NCBI GenBank assembly: GCA_902549495.1
Contig: CACCVU010000004.1
Coordinates: 1 to 50,586 of the forward strand
Length of the DNA: 50,586 nucleotides
Reading direction: 5' to 3'
From: an uncultured Pelagibacteraceae bacterium
Lineage (GTDB): Bacteria; Pseudomonadota; Alphaproteobacteria; Pelagibacterales; Pelagibacteraceae
The notes under the pieces are model-generated. The model had not been told where the DNA came from, did not search any database, and worked only from the letters and a program-made list of their open reading frames with translations. Below, piece after piece: positions 9,055-19,109 of the stretch. Numbering within the stretch: the first letter of the stretch is position 1; each line of letters opens with the position of its first letter. The translations under genes and the position numbers were made by a program.

Positions 9055-9870
9055 ATGATAAAACAAGCCATTATTCCATTAGCAGGATTAGGGACTAGAA
9101 TGCTTCCTTTGACAAGTGTGATACCAAAAGAATTAATGCCAATCAATGGTAAACCAAATTTACAATATATATTAGACGAATGTATTGATGCGGGTGTAAA
9201 GGAATTTATCTTTATAATCTCAAAAAAAAAACTATTAATAAAAAAATATTTTTTTAATGATAATTTTTATAAGAAAATATTAAAGAAAAAGAAAGATAAA
9301 AGATTATTTGAAGAGTATAAAAAAATTAAAAGATATCAAAAAATGATCAAATTTGTTTATCAAAATAAACCTCGAGGAACAGGGGACGCAGTTTTGAAAT
9401 GTAAAAAATTTATAAAAAAAAAATATTTTTTAATGTTATTACCTGATGACTTAATAATAAGAAAAAATTGTTCTAAAGAAATGATTCAATTACATAAAAA
9501 AACTAAAGGATCTATAATTGCCACAAAAAGAGTAGAAAGAAAAACAGTTTCAAGATGGGGAATTTTATCAATCAAAAATAAAAAAAAAAATTACTTTCAA
9601 ATTAAAGATGTAGTAGAGAAACCTAGCATTAAAAAAGCACCGTCAAATTTTGCAATTATAGGAAGATATATATTAACAACAAAAATTTTTAATGAAATTA
9701 AAAAATTAAGACCAGGTCAAGGTGGAGAGATACATATTACTGACGCAATTAGAAGGTTAATTAAAAAAGAAAATAAATTTTATGGAAATATTTTTACAGG
9801 TAAATATTTAGATTGCGGTACTTTAAGTGGATATATTAATTCAGGAATTCAAATATCTAAGAGGAAATAA
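9055..9870 (+). CDS. galU: UTP-glucose-1-phosphate uridylyltransferase
   Basis: Makes UDP-glucose for surface polysaccharides. The 271-residue protein starts with the nucleotidyltransferase signature (PLAGLGTRMLPLT and PKELMPI, residues 8-30), has PRGTGDAVLKC and LPDDLI in the UTP pocket and GGEIHITDAI near the C terminus. It is somewhat shorter than typical GalU (about 290). It is followed directly by the damaged UDP-glucose dehydrogenase gene, which would have used its product. Confidence 0.93.
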   Translation: MIKQAIIPLAGLGTRMLPLTSVIPKELMPINGKPNLQYILDECIDAGVKEFIFIISKKKLLIKKYFFNDNFYKKILKKKKDKRLFEEYKKIKRYQKMIKFVYQNKPRGTGDAVLKCKKFIKKKYFLMLLPDDLIIRKNCSKEMIQLHKKTKGSIIATKRVERKTVSRWGILSIKNKKKNYFQIKDVVEKPSIKKAPSNFAIIGRYILTTKIFNEIKKLRPGQGGEIHITDAIRRLIKKENKFYGNIFTGKYLDCGTLSGYINSGIQISKRK

Positions 9871-10702
9871 ATGAAACTATGCATGATAGGCACTGGCTAC
9901 GTTGGTTTAGTAAGTGGTGTTTGCTTTGCAGACATAGGTAATCAAGTTGTATGTGTTGATAAAGATAAAACTAAAATAGATAAACTTAATTTTGGTGTCT
10001 CTCCAATCTATGAGCCAGGGTTAGATGAATTAATAAAAAAAAATTTTTTAGCTAAACGTCTTTCGTTTACTACAAATATGAATAAAGCTATTAGTAAGTC
10101 AGATATAATTTTTATATGTGTGGGAACACCTACAAGAAAAGGATCAATCAAAGTAGATTTATCTTTTGTTAACAAATGTACAAAAGAAATATTTAAATAT
10201 TCAAAAAGAAAAAAAATAATTGTAACCAAGTCTACCGTTCCAGTAGGAACAGGTGATGAAATCGAATCAAGAAAGATTAAATCTACTAACTCAAAGAATT
10301 CATAAAATATTAGGTTCAAATATAAGAAATAAAAAAATTTCTTTTTTAGGTGTTACATTTAAACCAAATACTGACGATATGAGAGATTCTTCTAGTCTCA
10401 AAATGATTCCTTATCTTTGTAAAAAGGGTGCGAAAGTTAGTTATTACGACCCATCTGGAGAAAAGAATGAGTTTAAAAAGATTAAAAATTGCAATTACAG
10501 AAACAATATAAAATCTAGTTGTAATGGTGCAGATTTAATAGTTTTACTCACCGAATGGGATGAATTTAAATCAATAGATTTCAAAAAGGTTGTTAAAAAA
10601 ACTAAATTTAAAGTGTTCGATTTAAGAAACCTTTATTCTGCTGAGGAAATGAAAAAAAATAAGATTAAATACTACTCTGTTGGCAGACCTGACGCTAATT
10701 AA
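9871..10702 (+). pseudogene. UDP-glucose 6-dehydrogenase, internally deleted and frameshifted
   Basis: The 5' half (9871-10305, 144 codons) encodes the NAD-binding Rossmann domain of UDP-glucose dehydrogenase: GTGYVGLVSG, YEPGLDEL, CVGTP and KSTVPVGTGDE. The 3' half (about 10253-10702, other frame) encodes the C-terminal UDP-binding domain: GVTFKPNTDDMRDSS, YDPSG, LLTEWDEF, FDLRN. The central domain with the catalytic cysteine motif (FGGSCFPKD-like) and the substrate-binding region, expected to be roughly 150 residues, is absent. The two halves overlap and are out of frame, so this is a deletion junction near 10251-10265, not a simple base error. No active dehydrogenase can be made. An assembly mis-join is the alternative. 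Confidence 0.85.
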
Positions 10703-11159
10703 GTTCAAATATAGCGTCAACTTCTACAGCAACTCCCAAAGGTAAACTATTTACGCTAACTGCAGCTCTTGTATGTTCACCTTTTTTTTCAAAAATTTTA
10801 GCTATTATATCTGATGCACCATTTATAATTTTTGGTTGATCTTTGAAATCATCTGTTGAATTGACATAACCTGTTAGTTTTACACAAGTTTTAATTTTAT
10901 TAAGATCTCCTCCACAAGCATTTTTAACATGTGCGACAATACTTAAACCACATCTTTCGGCAGCTTTATAGCCTTTCTCTAAATCTAAATCTTTTCCAAT
11001 CTTACCTGTTATAAGTTTTGCATTTTCATCAATAGATACTTGACCAGAGATATATAATAGTTTTCCAACAATTTTAGTAGCAACGTATGCCCCAACAGGT
11101 CCTTTTGGATCAGGTAAAATTATATTTAATTTTTTAAGATTATCATCGATAATACTCAT
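10695..11159 (-). CDS. RidA/YjgF/UK114 family protein
   Basis: RidA-family proteins hydrolyse reactive enamine/imine intermediates, though many subgroups have no proven substrate. The 154-residue protein fits the longer subgroup of about 150 residues: PKGPVGAYVATKIVG and LYISGQVS at the start, CVKLTGYVNST in the middle, and HTRAAVSVNSLPLGVAVEVD at the end, where the arginine matches the conserved substrate carboxylate-binding residue. It overlaps the 3' end of the UDP-glucose dehydrogenase remnant by eight bases, tail to tail. It follows the small secreted protein gene by two bases, so it is probably the last gene of the topA transcript. Confidence 0.85.
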   Translation of the reverse strand: MSIIDDNLKKLNIILPDPKGPVGAYVATKIVGKLLYISGQVSIDENAKLITGKIGKDLDLEKGYKAAERCGLSIVAHVKNACGGDLNKIKTCVKLTGYVNSTDDFKDQPKIINGASDIIAKIFEKKGEHTRAAVSVNSLPLGVAVEVDAIFELN

Positions 11160-11161
11160 TT

Positions 11162-11374
11162 TTATTTACCCAATTTATTCTTCACCCAATCAGTAAGTTT
11201 TGAGTCTGTATTAAGTTTTTTTGATCCTTTCTTACTTAGATCAATACTTTTATCTTTTACACATTTAGACCATTCAATTGGTTTATTAATTAAATCTTTG
11301 CACTTTTTGTCATCAGAAAATAAATTTGTTACGAGAAAAATATTTAAAAAGATTATTAATATTATGTATTTCAT
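11162..11374 (-). CDS. small secreted protein of unknown function
   Basis: A 70-residue protein I do not recognise. It has a clear signal peptide (one Lys, then about 16 hydrophobic residues, probable cleavage near residue 20 at LFS-DD). The mature part of about 50 residues is Lys-rich and has two cysteines (in KKCKDL and WSKCVKD), spaced for a possible disulfide in the periplasm. Its ATG overlaps the topA TGA (ATGA), so it is translated coupled to topA. The gene looks real because of the overlap, the signal peptide and similar composition; function is open. Confidence 0.7.
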   Translation of the reverse strand: MKYIILIIFLNIFLVTNLFSDDKKCKDLINKPIEWSKCVKDKSIDLSKKGSKKLNTDSKLTDWVKNKLGK

Positions 11375-13938
11375 TTTTTTCGTCCTTTCTTTTTAGTTCT
11401 ATCGTATTCTTTTCTTTTTTCAATTAATATAAGAGCCTCTTCCATAGTAAGATCATTTGGATCTTTTTCTTCTGGGATAGTTGCATTAAGAGATTTATAT
11501 TTTATGTATGGTCCATATTGACCTTTCATAATTCTCACCGGTTTTTTATCTTCTGGATGTTCACCAAGATCTTTTATTAACGACGAGGAAATTCTTCCCG
11601 GCTTAGCTTCAGCAATTAATGTTATTGCTCGATTGATTCCAATAGAAAAAAGATCTTCAATATTTTCAAGTCTTGCAGATTTATTTTCACATTTAAGGTA
11701 AGGACCAAATCTTCCAGAATTTAATGTTATGTCATGACCATTATCAGGGTGTTGTCCTAATACTTTAGGAAGAGAGCATAAATATTTTGCTTTATCTAAA
11801 TCAACACTGTCAACATCTATACCTTTTGGAATTGATACATTTTGAAGATGTTCATTCTCATTTTTTTTCTTTCTACCTTTTTTCTTTTTTGTTTCTAATT
11901 CATCTTTTTCTTTTTCATATTGTAAGTAGGGGCCGAATCTACCATTCTTTAAATAAATATCTTTACCTTTTTCGTTTTGACCCAGTAATTTAGGTTCTGC
12001 TAAGTTATATTGAGCTGCAGCTTTAGCTTTAGATAAAGGTCTCGTAAATTTGCACTCTGGATAATTTGAACATCCTATAAATGCACCACCTCTAAAACTA
12101 TTCTTTAGACTTAGTTCTCCATCGGAACATAACTTGCACTTTCGATCTATAGCGTCTTTATCATCTCTTTCAAAAATTAAAGCTCCTAAACTTTCATTTA
12201 ATAAATCTAAAACTTCTCTTGTTCTCTTTTCTTTAACTTTTCCAACATTTTTATAAAAATCTTTCCAAAAATTATCTAAAACCTGAACCCACTCAATTTT
12301 ACCACTAGTGATTTCATCTAGCTGATTTTCTAGGTCTGCAGTAAAATTATAATCTACGTATTTAGAGAATAATTTCTCTAAAAAGGCTGAAATTAGCTTA
12401 CCTCTGTCGGTTGGATTAAACCTTTTATTAATTAATTCGACATAATTTCTGGTTGATAATACTGAAATAATACTAGCATAAGTGGAGGGTCTCCCTATGC
12501 CTAACTCCTCCATCTTTTTCACTAAACTTGCTTCAGAGTACCGTGGAGGTGGATCTGTAAAGTGCTGCTCATCGTTTAGCTTTAGAATACTAATTTCTTC
12601 TCCAACTTTGACCTCAGGCAAAATATTTTTTGCATCTTCGTCAGTTTCCTGAACTTGGTACACTTTGAGAAAACCATCAAATTTTACTACCGAGCCGCTA
12701 GCTCTAAAGTTAATTTTATTATCATTTGAGGAAATAATTATTGTATTTCTATCAAATTCTGCTGGAGTCATTTGAGACGATAAGGCTCTACTCCAAATTA
12801 ATTCATAGAGTTTGAACTGATCTGCATTCATATATTTTTTTATATCAGAAGGTTTTCTACTTATGTTAGTTGGTCTAATGGCTTCATGAGCTTCTTGAGC
12901 GTTCTTTGCTTTTTTTCCTGTATAACTATTAGCAACCTCTGGTAAATATTTATCACCATAATCATCAGTAATGAATTTTCTAAAATCATCAATTGCTTCT
13001 TTTGAAATATTAGTTCCGTCAGTTCTCATATAAGTAATTAATCCAGTAGTTTCACCCTCAATATCTACTCCTTGATACAGCCGTTGAGCAATTTGCATTG
13101 TTCTGGAAGCTCCAAACCCAAATCGCCCTGAAGCAGTTTGTTGCAAAGTTGAAGTTGTAAAAGGGGCTAGGGGGTTACGCCTAAATATTTTTGTGTTCAC
13201 ATCTGTAATTTTAAATTTTGTTTTATTTATAACATCAACTGCTTTTTGTATTTCTTCTTTATTTTTAAAAGAAAATTTTTCAATTTTCTCTCCATTAAAT
13301 AAACTTAATTTTGAAAAAATATTTTTATTATTTTTATTTGTAAAGTCCGATGTAAGAGTCCAATATTCTTCTGGCTTAAATAATTCTATTTCCTTTTCTC
13401 TTTCAGTTATAAGCTTTAAGGCTACAGATTGAACCCTACCTGCTGATTTTGATCCAGGAAGTTTAGTCCAAAGAATTGGAGAGATATTAAATCCAACAAG
13501 ATAATCTAATGCCCGTCTAGCCAAGTAAGCTTCGACTAAAGGTAAATGGATTTGTCTAGGATTTTTTATAGCATCAAGTATCGCTTTTTTAGTAATTTCA
13601 TTAAAGACAACTCTTTCCAAATTTTTATCTTTGAGCAGTTTCTTTTTTTCTAAAACTTCTTTAACATGCCAAGCTATAGCCTCACCTTCACGATCTGGAT
13701 CTGTTGCTAAAATAATTTTATCAGAATCTTCAGCAGCATTTGTGATTTCTTTTAAATATTTTTTCGAAAAAGAATCAATTTCCCATTCCATTTGAAATTT
13801 ATTTTCAGGATCAACCGATCCATTTTTTGAAGGCAAATCTCTTATATGACCATAACTTGCTAAAACTAAATAATCTTTTCCTAAATATTTATTTATTGTT
13901 TTTGCTTTAGCTGGACTTTCAACAATTACTAAGTTCAT
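11371..13938 (-). CDS. topA: DNA topoisomerase I
   Basis: Type IA topoisomerase that relaxes negative supercoils. The start chosen is the ATG at 13938 (MNLVIVESPAKAKTI, the TOPRIM beginning); an upstream TTG would add 12 unconserved residues. The 855-residue protein has TOPRIM with DPDREGEAIAWH, the active-site tyrosine in GLITYMRTDGT, one four-cysteine zinc ribbon (CKLC ... CSNYPEC), then three basic C-terminal repeats each with a GRFGPYL-like core, and a Lys/Arg tail. In many alphaproteobacteria dprA sits between plsY and topA; here only about 70 bases separate them. Confidence 0.96.
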   Translation of the reverse strand: MNLVIVESPAKAKTINKYLGKDYLVLASYGHIRDLPSKNGSVDPENKFQMEWEIDSFSKKYLKEITNAAEDSDKIILATDPDREGEAIAWHVKEVLEKKKLLKDKNLERVVFNEITKKAILDAIKNPRQIHLPLVEAYLARRALDYLVGFNISPILWTKLPGSKSAGRVQSVALKLITEREKEIELFKPEEYWTLTSDFTNKNNKNIFSKLSLFNGEKIEKFSFKNKEEIQKAVDVINKTKFKITDVNTKIFRRNPLAPFTTSTLQQTASGRFGFGASRTMQIAQRLYQGVDIEGETTGLITYMRTDGTNISKEAIDDFRKFITDDYGDKYLPEVANSYTGKKAKNAQEAHEAIRPTNISRKPSDIKKYMNADQFKLYELIWSRALSSQMTPAEFDRNTIIISSNDNKINFRASGSVVKFDGFLKVYQVQETDEDAKNILPEVKVGEEISILKLNDEQHFTDPPPRYSEASLVKKMEELGIGRPSTYASIISVLSTRNYVELINKRFNPTDRGKLISAFLEKLFSKYVDYNFTADLENQLDEITSGKIEWVQVLDNFWKDFYKNVGKVKEKRTREVLDLLNESLGALIFERDDKDAIDRKCKLCSDGELSLKNSFRGGAFIGCSNYPECKFTRPLSKAKAAAQYNLAEPKLLGQNEKGKDIYLKNGRFGPYLQYEKEKDELETKKKKGRKKKNENEHLQNVSIPKGIDVDSVDLDKAKYLCSLPKVLGQHPDNGHDITLNSGRFGPYLKCENKSARLENIEDLFSIGINRAITLIAEAKPGRISSSLIKDLGEHPEDKKPVRIMKGQYGPYIKYKSLNATIPEEKDPNDLTMEEALILIEKRKEYDRTKKKGRKK

Positions 13939-14006
13939 TAATTGTTTATTTTCAAAATTAAACGAGTTTGTCAAATTTATTATTGAAAAACTAGAAAAGA
14001 CAGCAC

Positions 14007-14588
14007 TTATAACTTAATTTTATTTTCTGTGGAACTTTTAAGTCTTAAAATATTTTCTTTATGGGTAAAAAGAATCATCACGAAAAAAATAAAAAGAATT
14101 AGAACGTTGTTATTTATTTCGTAAAAATATGCATAGAGAAAAACTATTAACGTAGAAATCATTGAAGACAATGATGCAAATCTAAATAATAAAGATAAAG
14201 AAATCCATGCTATGACGAAAATAAAAAAAAATTTGTAAGATAAAGCTAAAATTACTCCAAGGTAAGTTGCCACACCTTTTCCTCCTTTAAATTTTAACCA
14301 AACAGGAAAAATATGTCCAATGAAACAAATTAATGCAGATAGAGAGGTTAAGTCTTCAAAATAAAATATTGTTATATAAACTGAAATGTATCCTTTAAAT
14401 AAATCAAGAGCTAACGTAGTTATTGCGAGAAATTTATTTCCGGTTCTAAGCACATTTGTAGTTCCGATATTGCCAGATCCAACAGTTCTAATATCTTTTT
14501 TAAGAAATATTCTAGTTAAGAGTAATCCAAATGGTATTGACCCCAAAAGATATGAGTAAATTGCTACAATAATAAAATCTATGTCCAT
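14007..14588 (-). CDS. plsY: glycerol-3-phosphate acyltransferase PlsY
   Basis: Inner-membrane enzyme that transfers acyl from acyl phosphate to glycerol-3-phosphate, the first step of phospholipid synthesis; it works with PlsX, encoded at the other end of this window. The 193 residues form about five membrane segments with the family motifs YLLGSIPFG, VGSGNIGTTNVLRTG and FKGGKGVATYLG. Its start overlaps the pyrC stop by one base (TAATG). Confidence 0.94.
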   Translation of the reverse strand: MDIDFIIVAIYSYLLGSIPFGLLLTRIFLKKDIRTVGSGNIGTTNVLRTGNKFLAITTLALDLFKGYISVYITIFYFEDLTSLSALICFIGHIFPVWLKFKGGKGVATYLGVILALSYKFFFIFVIAWISLSLLFRFASLSSMISTLIVFLYAYFYEINNNVLILFIFFVMILFTHKENILRLKSSTENKIKL

Positions 14589-15868
14589 TAGTTCGAATAT
14601 ACTACTTCACCTTGAAGCAAAGTCATTTTCACTTTACCTTGTAATTTTCTATTTTCAATCGCAGTATTTTTTGATTTTGATTTAAGTTCTTCAGCTTTCA
14701 CTACCCATGGTTTTTCCAGATCTAATATACAAATATCTGCGTCTGATCCTTCTTTAAGGGATCCTTTATCTATTTTTAGTATCTTAGCTGGATTAATCGT
14801 TAAGCACTTAATTATTTTTTCCAAAGGCAATGATTCATTATGGTAAAGCTCTAAAGATAAAGATAGCAATGTCTCTATACCGACAGAACCTGTCGCTGCT
14901 TGTGCAAACGGAAGTCTTTTACTTTCCTCATCTTCAGGAATGTGATCTGATACAATTACATTAATGAGATCATTCTTTATTCCTTCTATTAATGAAAGCC
15001 TATCCTCCTCACTTCTAAGAGGGGGAGATAATTTCAAAAAAGTTCTAAATTCTCCGATGTCATTTTGATTTAACGATAAATTGTTAATAGAAACCCCTGT
15101 GCTGAATTTTATTCCATTAGATTTATTTTTTTTAATAACATTTAGAGAATTTTTTGAGGAAATTTGATTAATATGATATCTGCAAGGAAATTCACTCAAC
15201 AAAGATAAATCCCTTTCAATAATAATCTTTTCAGCAATATCTGAGACACCTTGTAAACCTAATCTTGTTGCCACTTCGCCTTGATTAATGCATGAATTTT
15301 TAGCTAATTCGTAATCCTCGGCATGTTGCATAATCAGAACATCAATGTCTGAAGCATAATTCATTATTCTAGACATCAATTCAGAATTTTGGATAGTTTT
15401 ATTAACATCACTAAACCCAATAATTCCTCTTGCTTTTAACAAACCAAATTCAGTCATCTGATTACCCTCCATCTGTCTAGTAATCGAAGCACATGGAAAA
15501 AGATTTACCTTAGCTTTATCTCTACCCCTTCTAATTATAAAGTCTACCATAGATACGTTGTCTATAACTGGCTTAGTATTTGGCATAGTTACAATTGAAG
15601 TTACTCCGCCTGCCAAAGCTGCTTGGCTTAGTGTTCTAAAATTTTCTTTATATTCAAAGCCAGGCTCTCCAACAAAAGCTTTCATATCAACTAATCCAGG
15701 AATAGCTACTAGGCCTTTCAAATCGATTTTTTCTGCTGATTTAGATGTACCTGATTTTTTTCCAATGGATTTTATTTTTCCTTTTTCATCGATAACTATA
15801 TTTCCTATTTCATCCATCTTTTGAGATGGATCGATAATTCTTACATTTGTCAAAATTTTTTCTTTCAT
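14588..15868 (-). CDS. pyrC: dihydroorotase-like protein, probably non-catalytic partner of PyrB
   Basis: Amidohydrolase of the type I dihydroorotase family, 426 residues, next to pyrB. The metal-binding His-x-His after the first strand (normally DMHVHLREPG) reads DMKAFVGEPG at 61-70, so both histidines are lost. The later histidine before the conserved serine is Q235 (YHINQISS). H182 and D308 remain. This matches the inactive PyrC-prime subunits known from Pseudomonas, which hold the aspartate carbamoyltransferase complex together. A true dihydroorotase would then have to be encoded elsewhere. It starts one base before the pyrB stop region and is translationally linked to plsY. Confidence 0.88.
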   Translation of the reverse strand: MKEKILTNVRIIDPSQKMDEIGNIVIDEKGKIKSIGKKSGTSKSAEKIDLKGLVAIPGLVDMKAFVGEPGFEYKENFRTLSQAALAGGVTSIVTMPNTKPVIDNVSMVDFIIRRGRDKAKVNLFPCASITRQMEGNQMTEFGLLKARGIIGFSDVNKTIQNSELMSRIMNYASDIDVLIMQHAEDYELAKNSCINQGEVATRLGLQGVSDIAEKIIIERDLSLLSEFPCRYHINQISSKNSLNVIKKNKSNGIKFSTGVSINNLSLNQNDIGEFRTFLKLSPPLRSEEDRLSLIEGIKNDLINVIVSDHIPEDEESKRLPFAQAATGSVGIETLLSLSLELYHNESLPLEKIIKCLTINPAKILKIDKGSLKEGSDADICILDLEKPWVVKAEELKSKSKNTAIENRKLQGKVKMTLLQGEVVYSN

Positions 15869-16813
15869 TTATTTACAGTACAATTTTAAACATGCCATCC
15901 TGACAGCTACACCTAATTCAACTTGTTCTTTCACTAGACTAACATTTATGTCATCTGCTAATTTGGTATCAATCTCAACACCTCTGTTCATTGGACCAGG
16001 GTGCATTAGTAAAGCATCTTTTTTTGCAAACTTTAGCTTTTCTGGCGTTAGTCCAAAAAATTCGTAATATTCTCTCTTTGATGGAAGAAAAGATCCCTGC
16101 ATTCTTTCATTTTGTAATCTTAACATCATAACAATATCACACCCATCTAATCCTTTTTTCACATCAGTAAATGATTTAACACCTAAGCTATCTATTCCTT
16201 TGGGCATTAAAGTTTTTGGCGCAATGACATTTACTTCTGCACCCAACATATTCATTAAATAAATATTAGACCTAGCAACTCTTGAATGAAGAATGTCTCC
16301 GCATATCGCAATTTTTAATCCCTCAATGTTGCCTTTTCTATTAATAATTGTTAAAGCATCAAGTAAGGCTTGTGTAGGGTGCTCTCTCCTTCCATCACCT
16401 GCATTGATGACTGTACAATTTACTTTCTGTGAAAGAAGATTTGGCGCACCCGAGTCTTGATGTCTTATAACAATTATGTCAGGATGCATGGCATTTAATG
16501 TCATGGCAGTGTCAATTAATGTTTCACCTTTTTTTAATGCGGAGTTACCCATATTCATCGTCATTACGTCCGCTCCTAGTCTTTTTCCGGCTAAATCAAA
16601 TGAACTCTGTGTCCTTGTAGAAGGTTCAAAAAATAAGTTTATTTGAGTTTTTCCCCTAAGGACATCTAGTTTTTTAGAACTTCCTCTGTTTAATTTTATG
16701 AAGGACTTTGCTTCGGTTAAAATCTCTTTTGCCTCGAGAACTGATAAATTTTGAATACCTAATAGATGTCTGGGAGTGTTTTTAATAGCTGTAACTTTTT
16801 TTTCAGTTGCCAT
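15869..16813 (-). CDS. pyrB: aspartate carbamoyltransferase catalytic subunit
   Basis: Condenses carbamoyl phosphate and aspartate, the committed step of pyrimidine synthesis. From the ATG at 16813 (a TTG three codons upstream is the alternative) the protein has 314 residues. Carbamoyl phosphate motif [12 protein letters not shown], the lobe residue lysine in [17 protein letters not shown] and [12 protein letters not shown] are all intact. No regulatory pyrI is adjacent; pairing with the inactive dihydroorotase-like gene downstream suggests a PyrB-PyrC' type complex. Confidence 0.95.
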   Translation of the reverse strand: MATEKKVTAIKNTPRHLLGIQNLSVLEAKEILTEAKSFIKLNRGSSKKLDVLRGKTQINLFFEPSTRTQSSFDLAGKRLGADVMTMNMGNSALKKGETLIDTAMTLNAMHPDIIVIRHQDSGAPNLLSQKVNCTVINAGDGRREHPTQALLDALTIINRKGNIEGLKIAICGDILHSRVARSNIYLMNMLGAEVNVIAPKTLMPKGIDSLGVKSFTDVKKGLDGCDIVMMLRLQNERMQGSFLPSKREYYEFFGLTPEKLKFAKKDALLMHPGPMNRGVEIDTKLADDINVSLVKEQVELGVAVRMACLKLYCK

Positions 16814-16848
16814 TAAAATCAACTCTATAGGCCTTTTACTATATTATA

Positions 16849-17313
16849 TCAAGTATTTTTTTTATGATAATAATCTAGAATCCCTTGAAGTATAAATTGA
16901 GCAGAATTCTCGTCTAATTTCTTCACTTTTTTTGATGAATTAATTGATAAATCATTAGATAGATTAAAGGCTCCCTGGCTTGATAGTCTCTCATCCCATA
17001 AAGTGATATTTTTTGTAATATCTTTTGAAAGATTTTTAGCTAGATTTTTAGCTGATTGTGAAGAAGGCCCTTCCGTTCCATCCATATTAATTGGATTACC
17101 TATGACTATTCCGTCTATGTCATATTCTTTGACAATTTTCTTAATTTGATCAACTAGGTCTCTATAATTTTCTTTAATAATCGTGGTGTATGGCGTAGCT
17201 ACAATTTTATTTTCATCTGATAGAGCTATTCCTATTCTTTTGCCGCCAGGATCAATACCTATTAATCGTGATTTTTTCTTGGTTTTTTCAATAAATACGT
17301 CAATATCGAGCAT
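16849..17313 (-). CDS. ruvX: Holliday junction resolvase-like RuvX/YqgF (16S rRNA processing)
   Basis: RNase H-fold nuclease of the YqgF family, implicated in 16S rRNA 5' maturation and possibly Holliday junction resolution. The 154-residue protein has GIDPGGKRIGIALSD (20-34, first acidic residue), VIGNPINMDGTEG, and WDERLSSQGA with the later acidic residues. It is the first gene of the leftward ruvX-pyrB-pyrC-plsY-topA set and is divergent from gatC over 51 bases, the common alphaproteobacterial arrangement. Confidence 0.92.
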   Translation of the reverse strand: MLDIDVFIEKTKKKSRLIGIDPGGKRIGIALSDENKIVATPYTTIIKENYRDLVDQIKKIVKEYDIDGIVIGNPINMDGTEGPSSQSAKNLAKNLSKDITKNITLWDERLSSQGAFNLSNDLSINSSKKVKKLDENSAQFILQGILDYYHKKNT

Positions 17314-17364
17314 GAAATTTACCTAATTTGTGATAAAACACATTTAAATTAACTTATTGCACAA

Positions 17365-17651
17365 ATGTCCTTAGATAAAGAGAAAATTAAAAATGTAGCA
17401 AAATTAGCTCGAATTTCAGTTGATGAAGCTAAAGTAGATAGCTTAACCAAAGATTTAAACTCAATTTTCAAGTTTATTGAACAATTAAATGAGCTGAATA
17501 CTGATAAAGTTGAACCATTAACATCGATATTAAACCAGTCTTTGAGATCAAGGAAAGACGAAATCAGTGATGGCAAGATAAGAGAAAAAATTCTTAAAAA
17601 TTCTCCAAAAAAAAATGAGGAGTTTTTTGTAGTTCCAAAGGTGGTTGAATA

Positions 17652-17652
<1 letters not shown>
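17365..17652 (+). CDS. gatC: aspartyl/glutamyl-tRNA amidotransferase subunit C
   Basis: Small subunit wrapping around GatA and GatB in the GatCAB complex, which converts misacylated Glu-tRNA-Gln or Asp-tRNA-Asn to the amide forms. The 95-residue protein has the N-terminal [11 protein letters not shown] and the loop KVEPLTSIL expected of GatC. It is the first gene of gatCAB; its TAA overlaps the gatA ATG by one base. Confidence 0.93.

Positions 17653-19105
<1,453 letters not shown>

Positions 19106-19109
<4 letters not shown>

Noticed and set aside
13939-13974. Upstream TTG start for topA adding 12 residues
   Set aside because: The added residues are not conserved, whereas the ATG at 13938 starts exactly at the TOPRIM domain. 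The TTGACA there might instead be a -35 box, but no good -10 follows.
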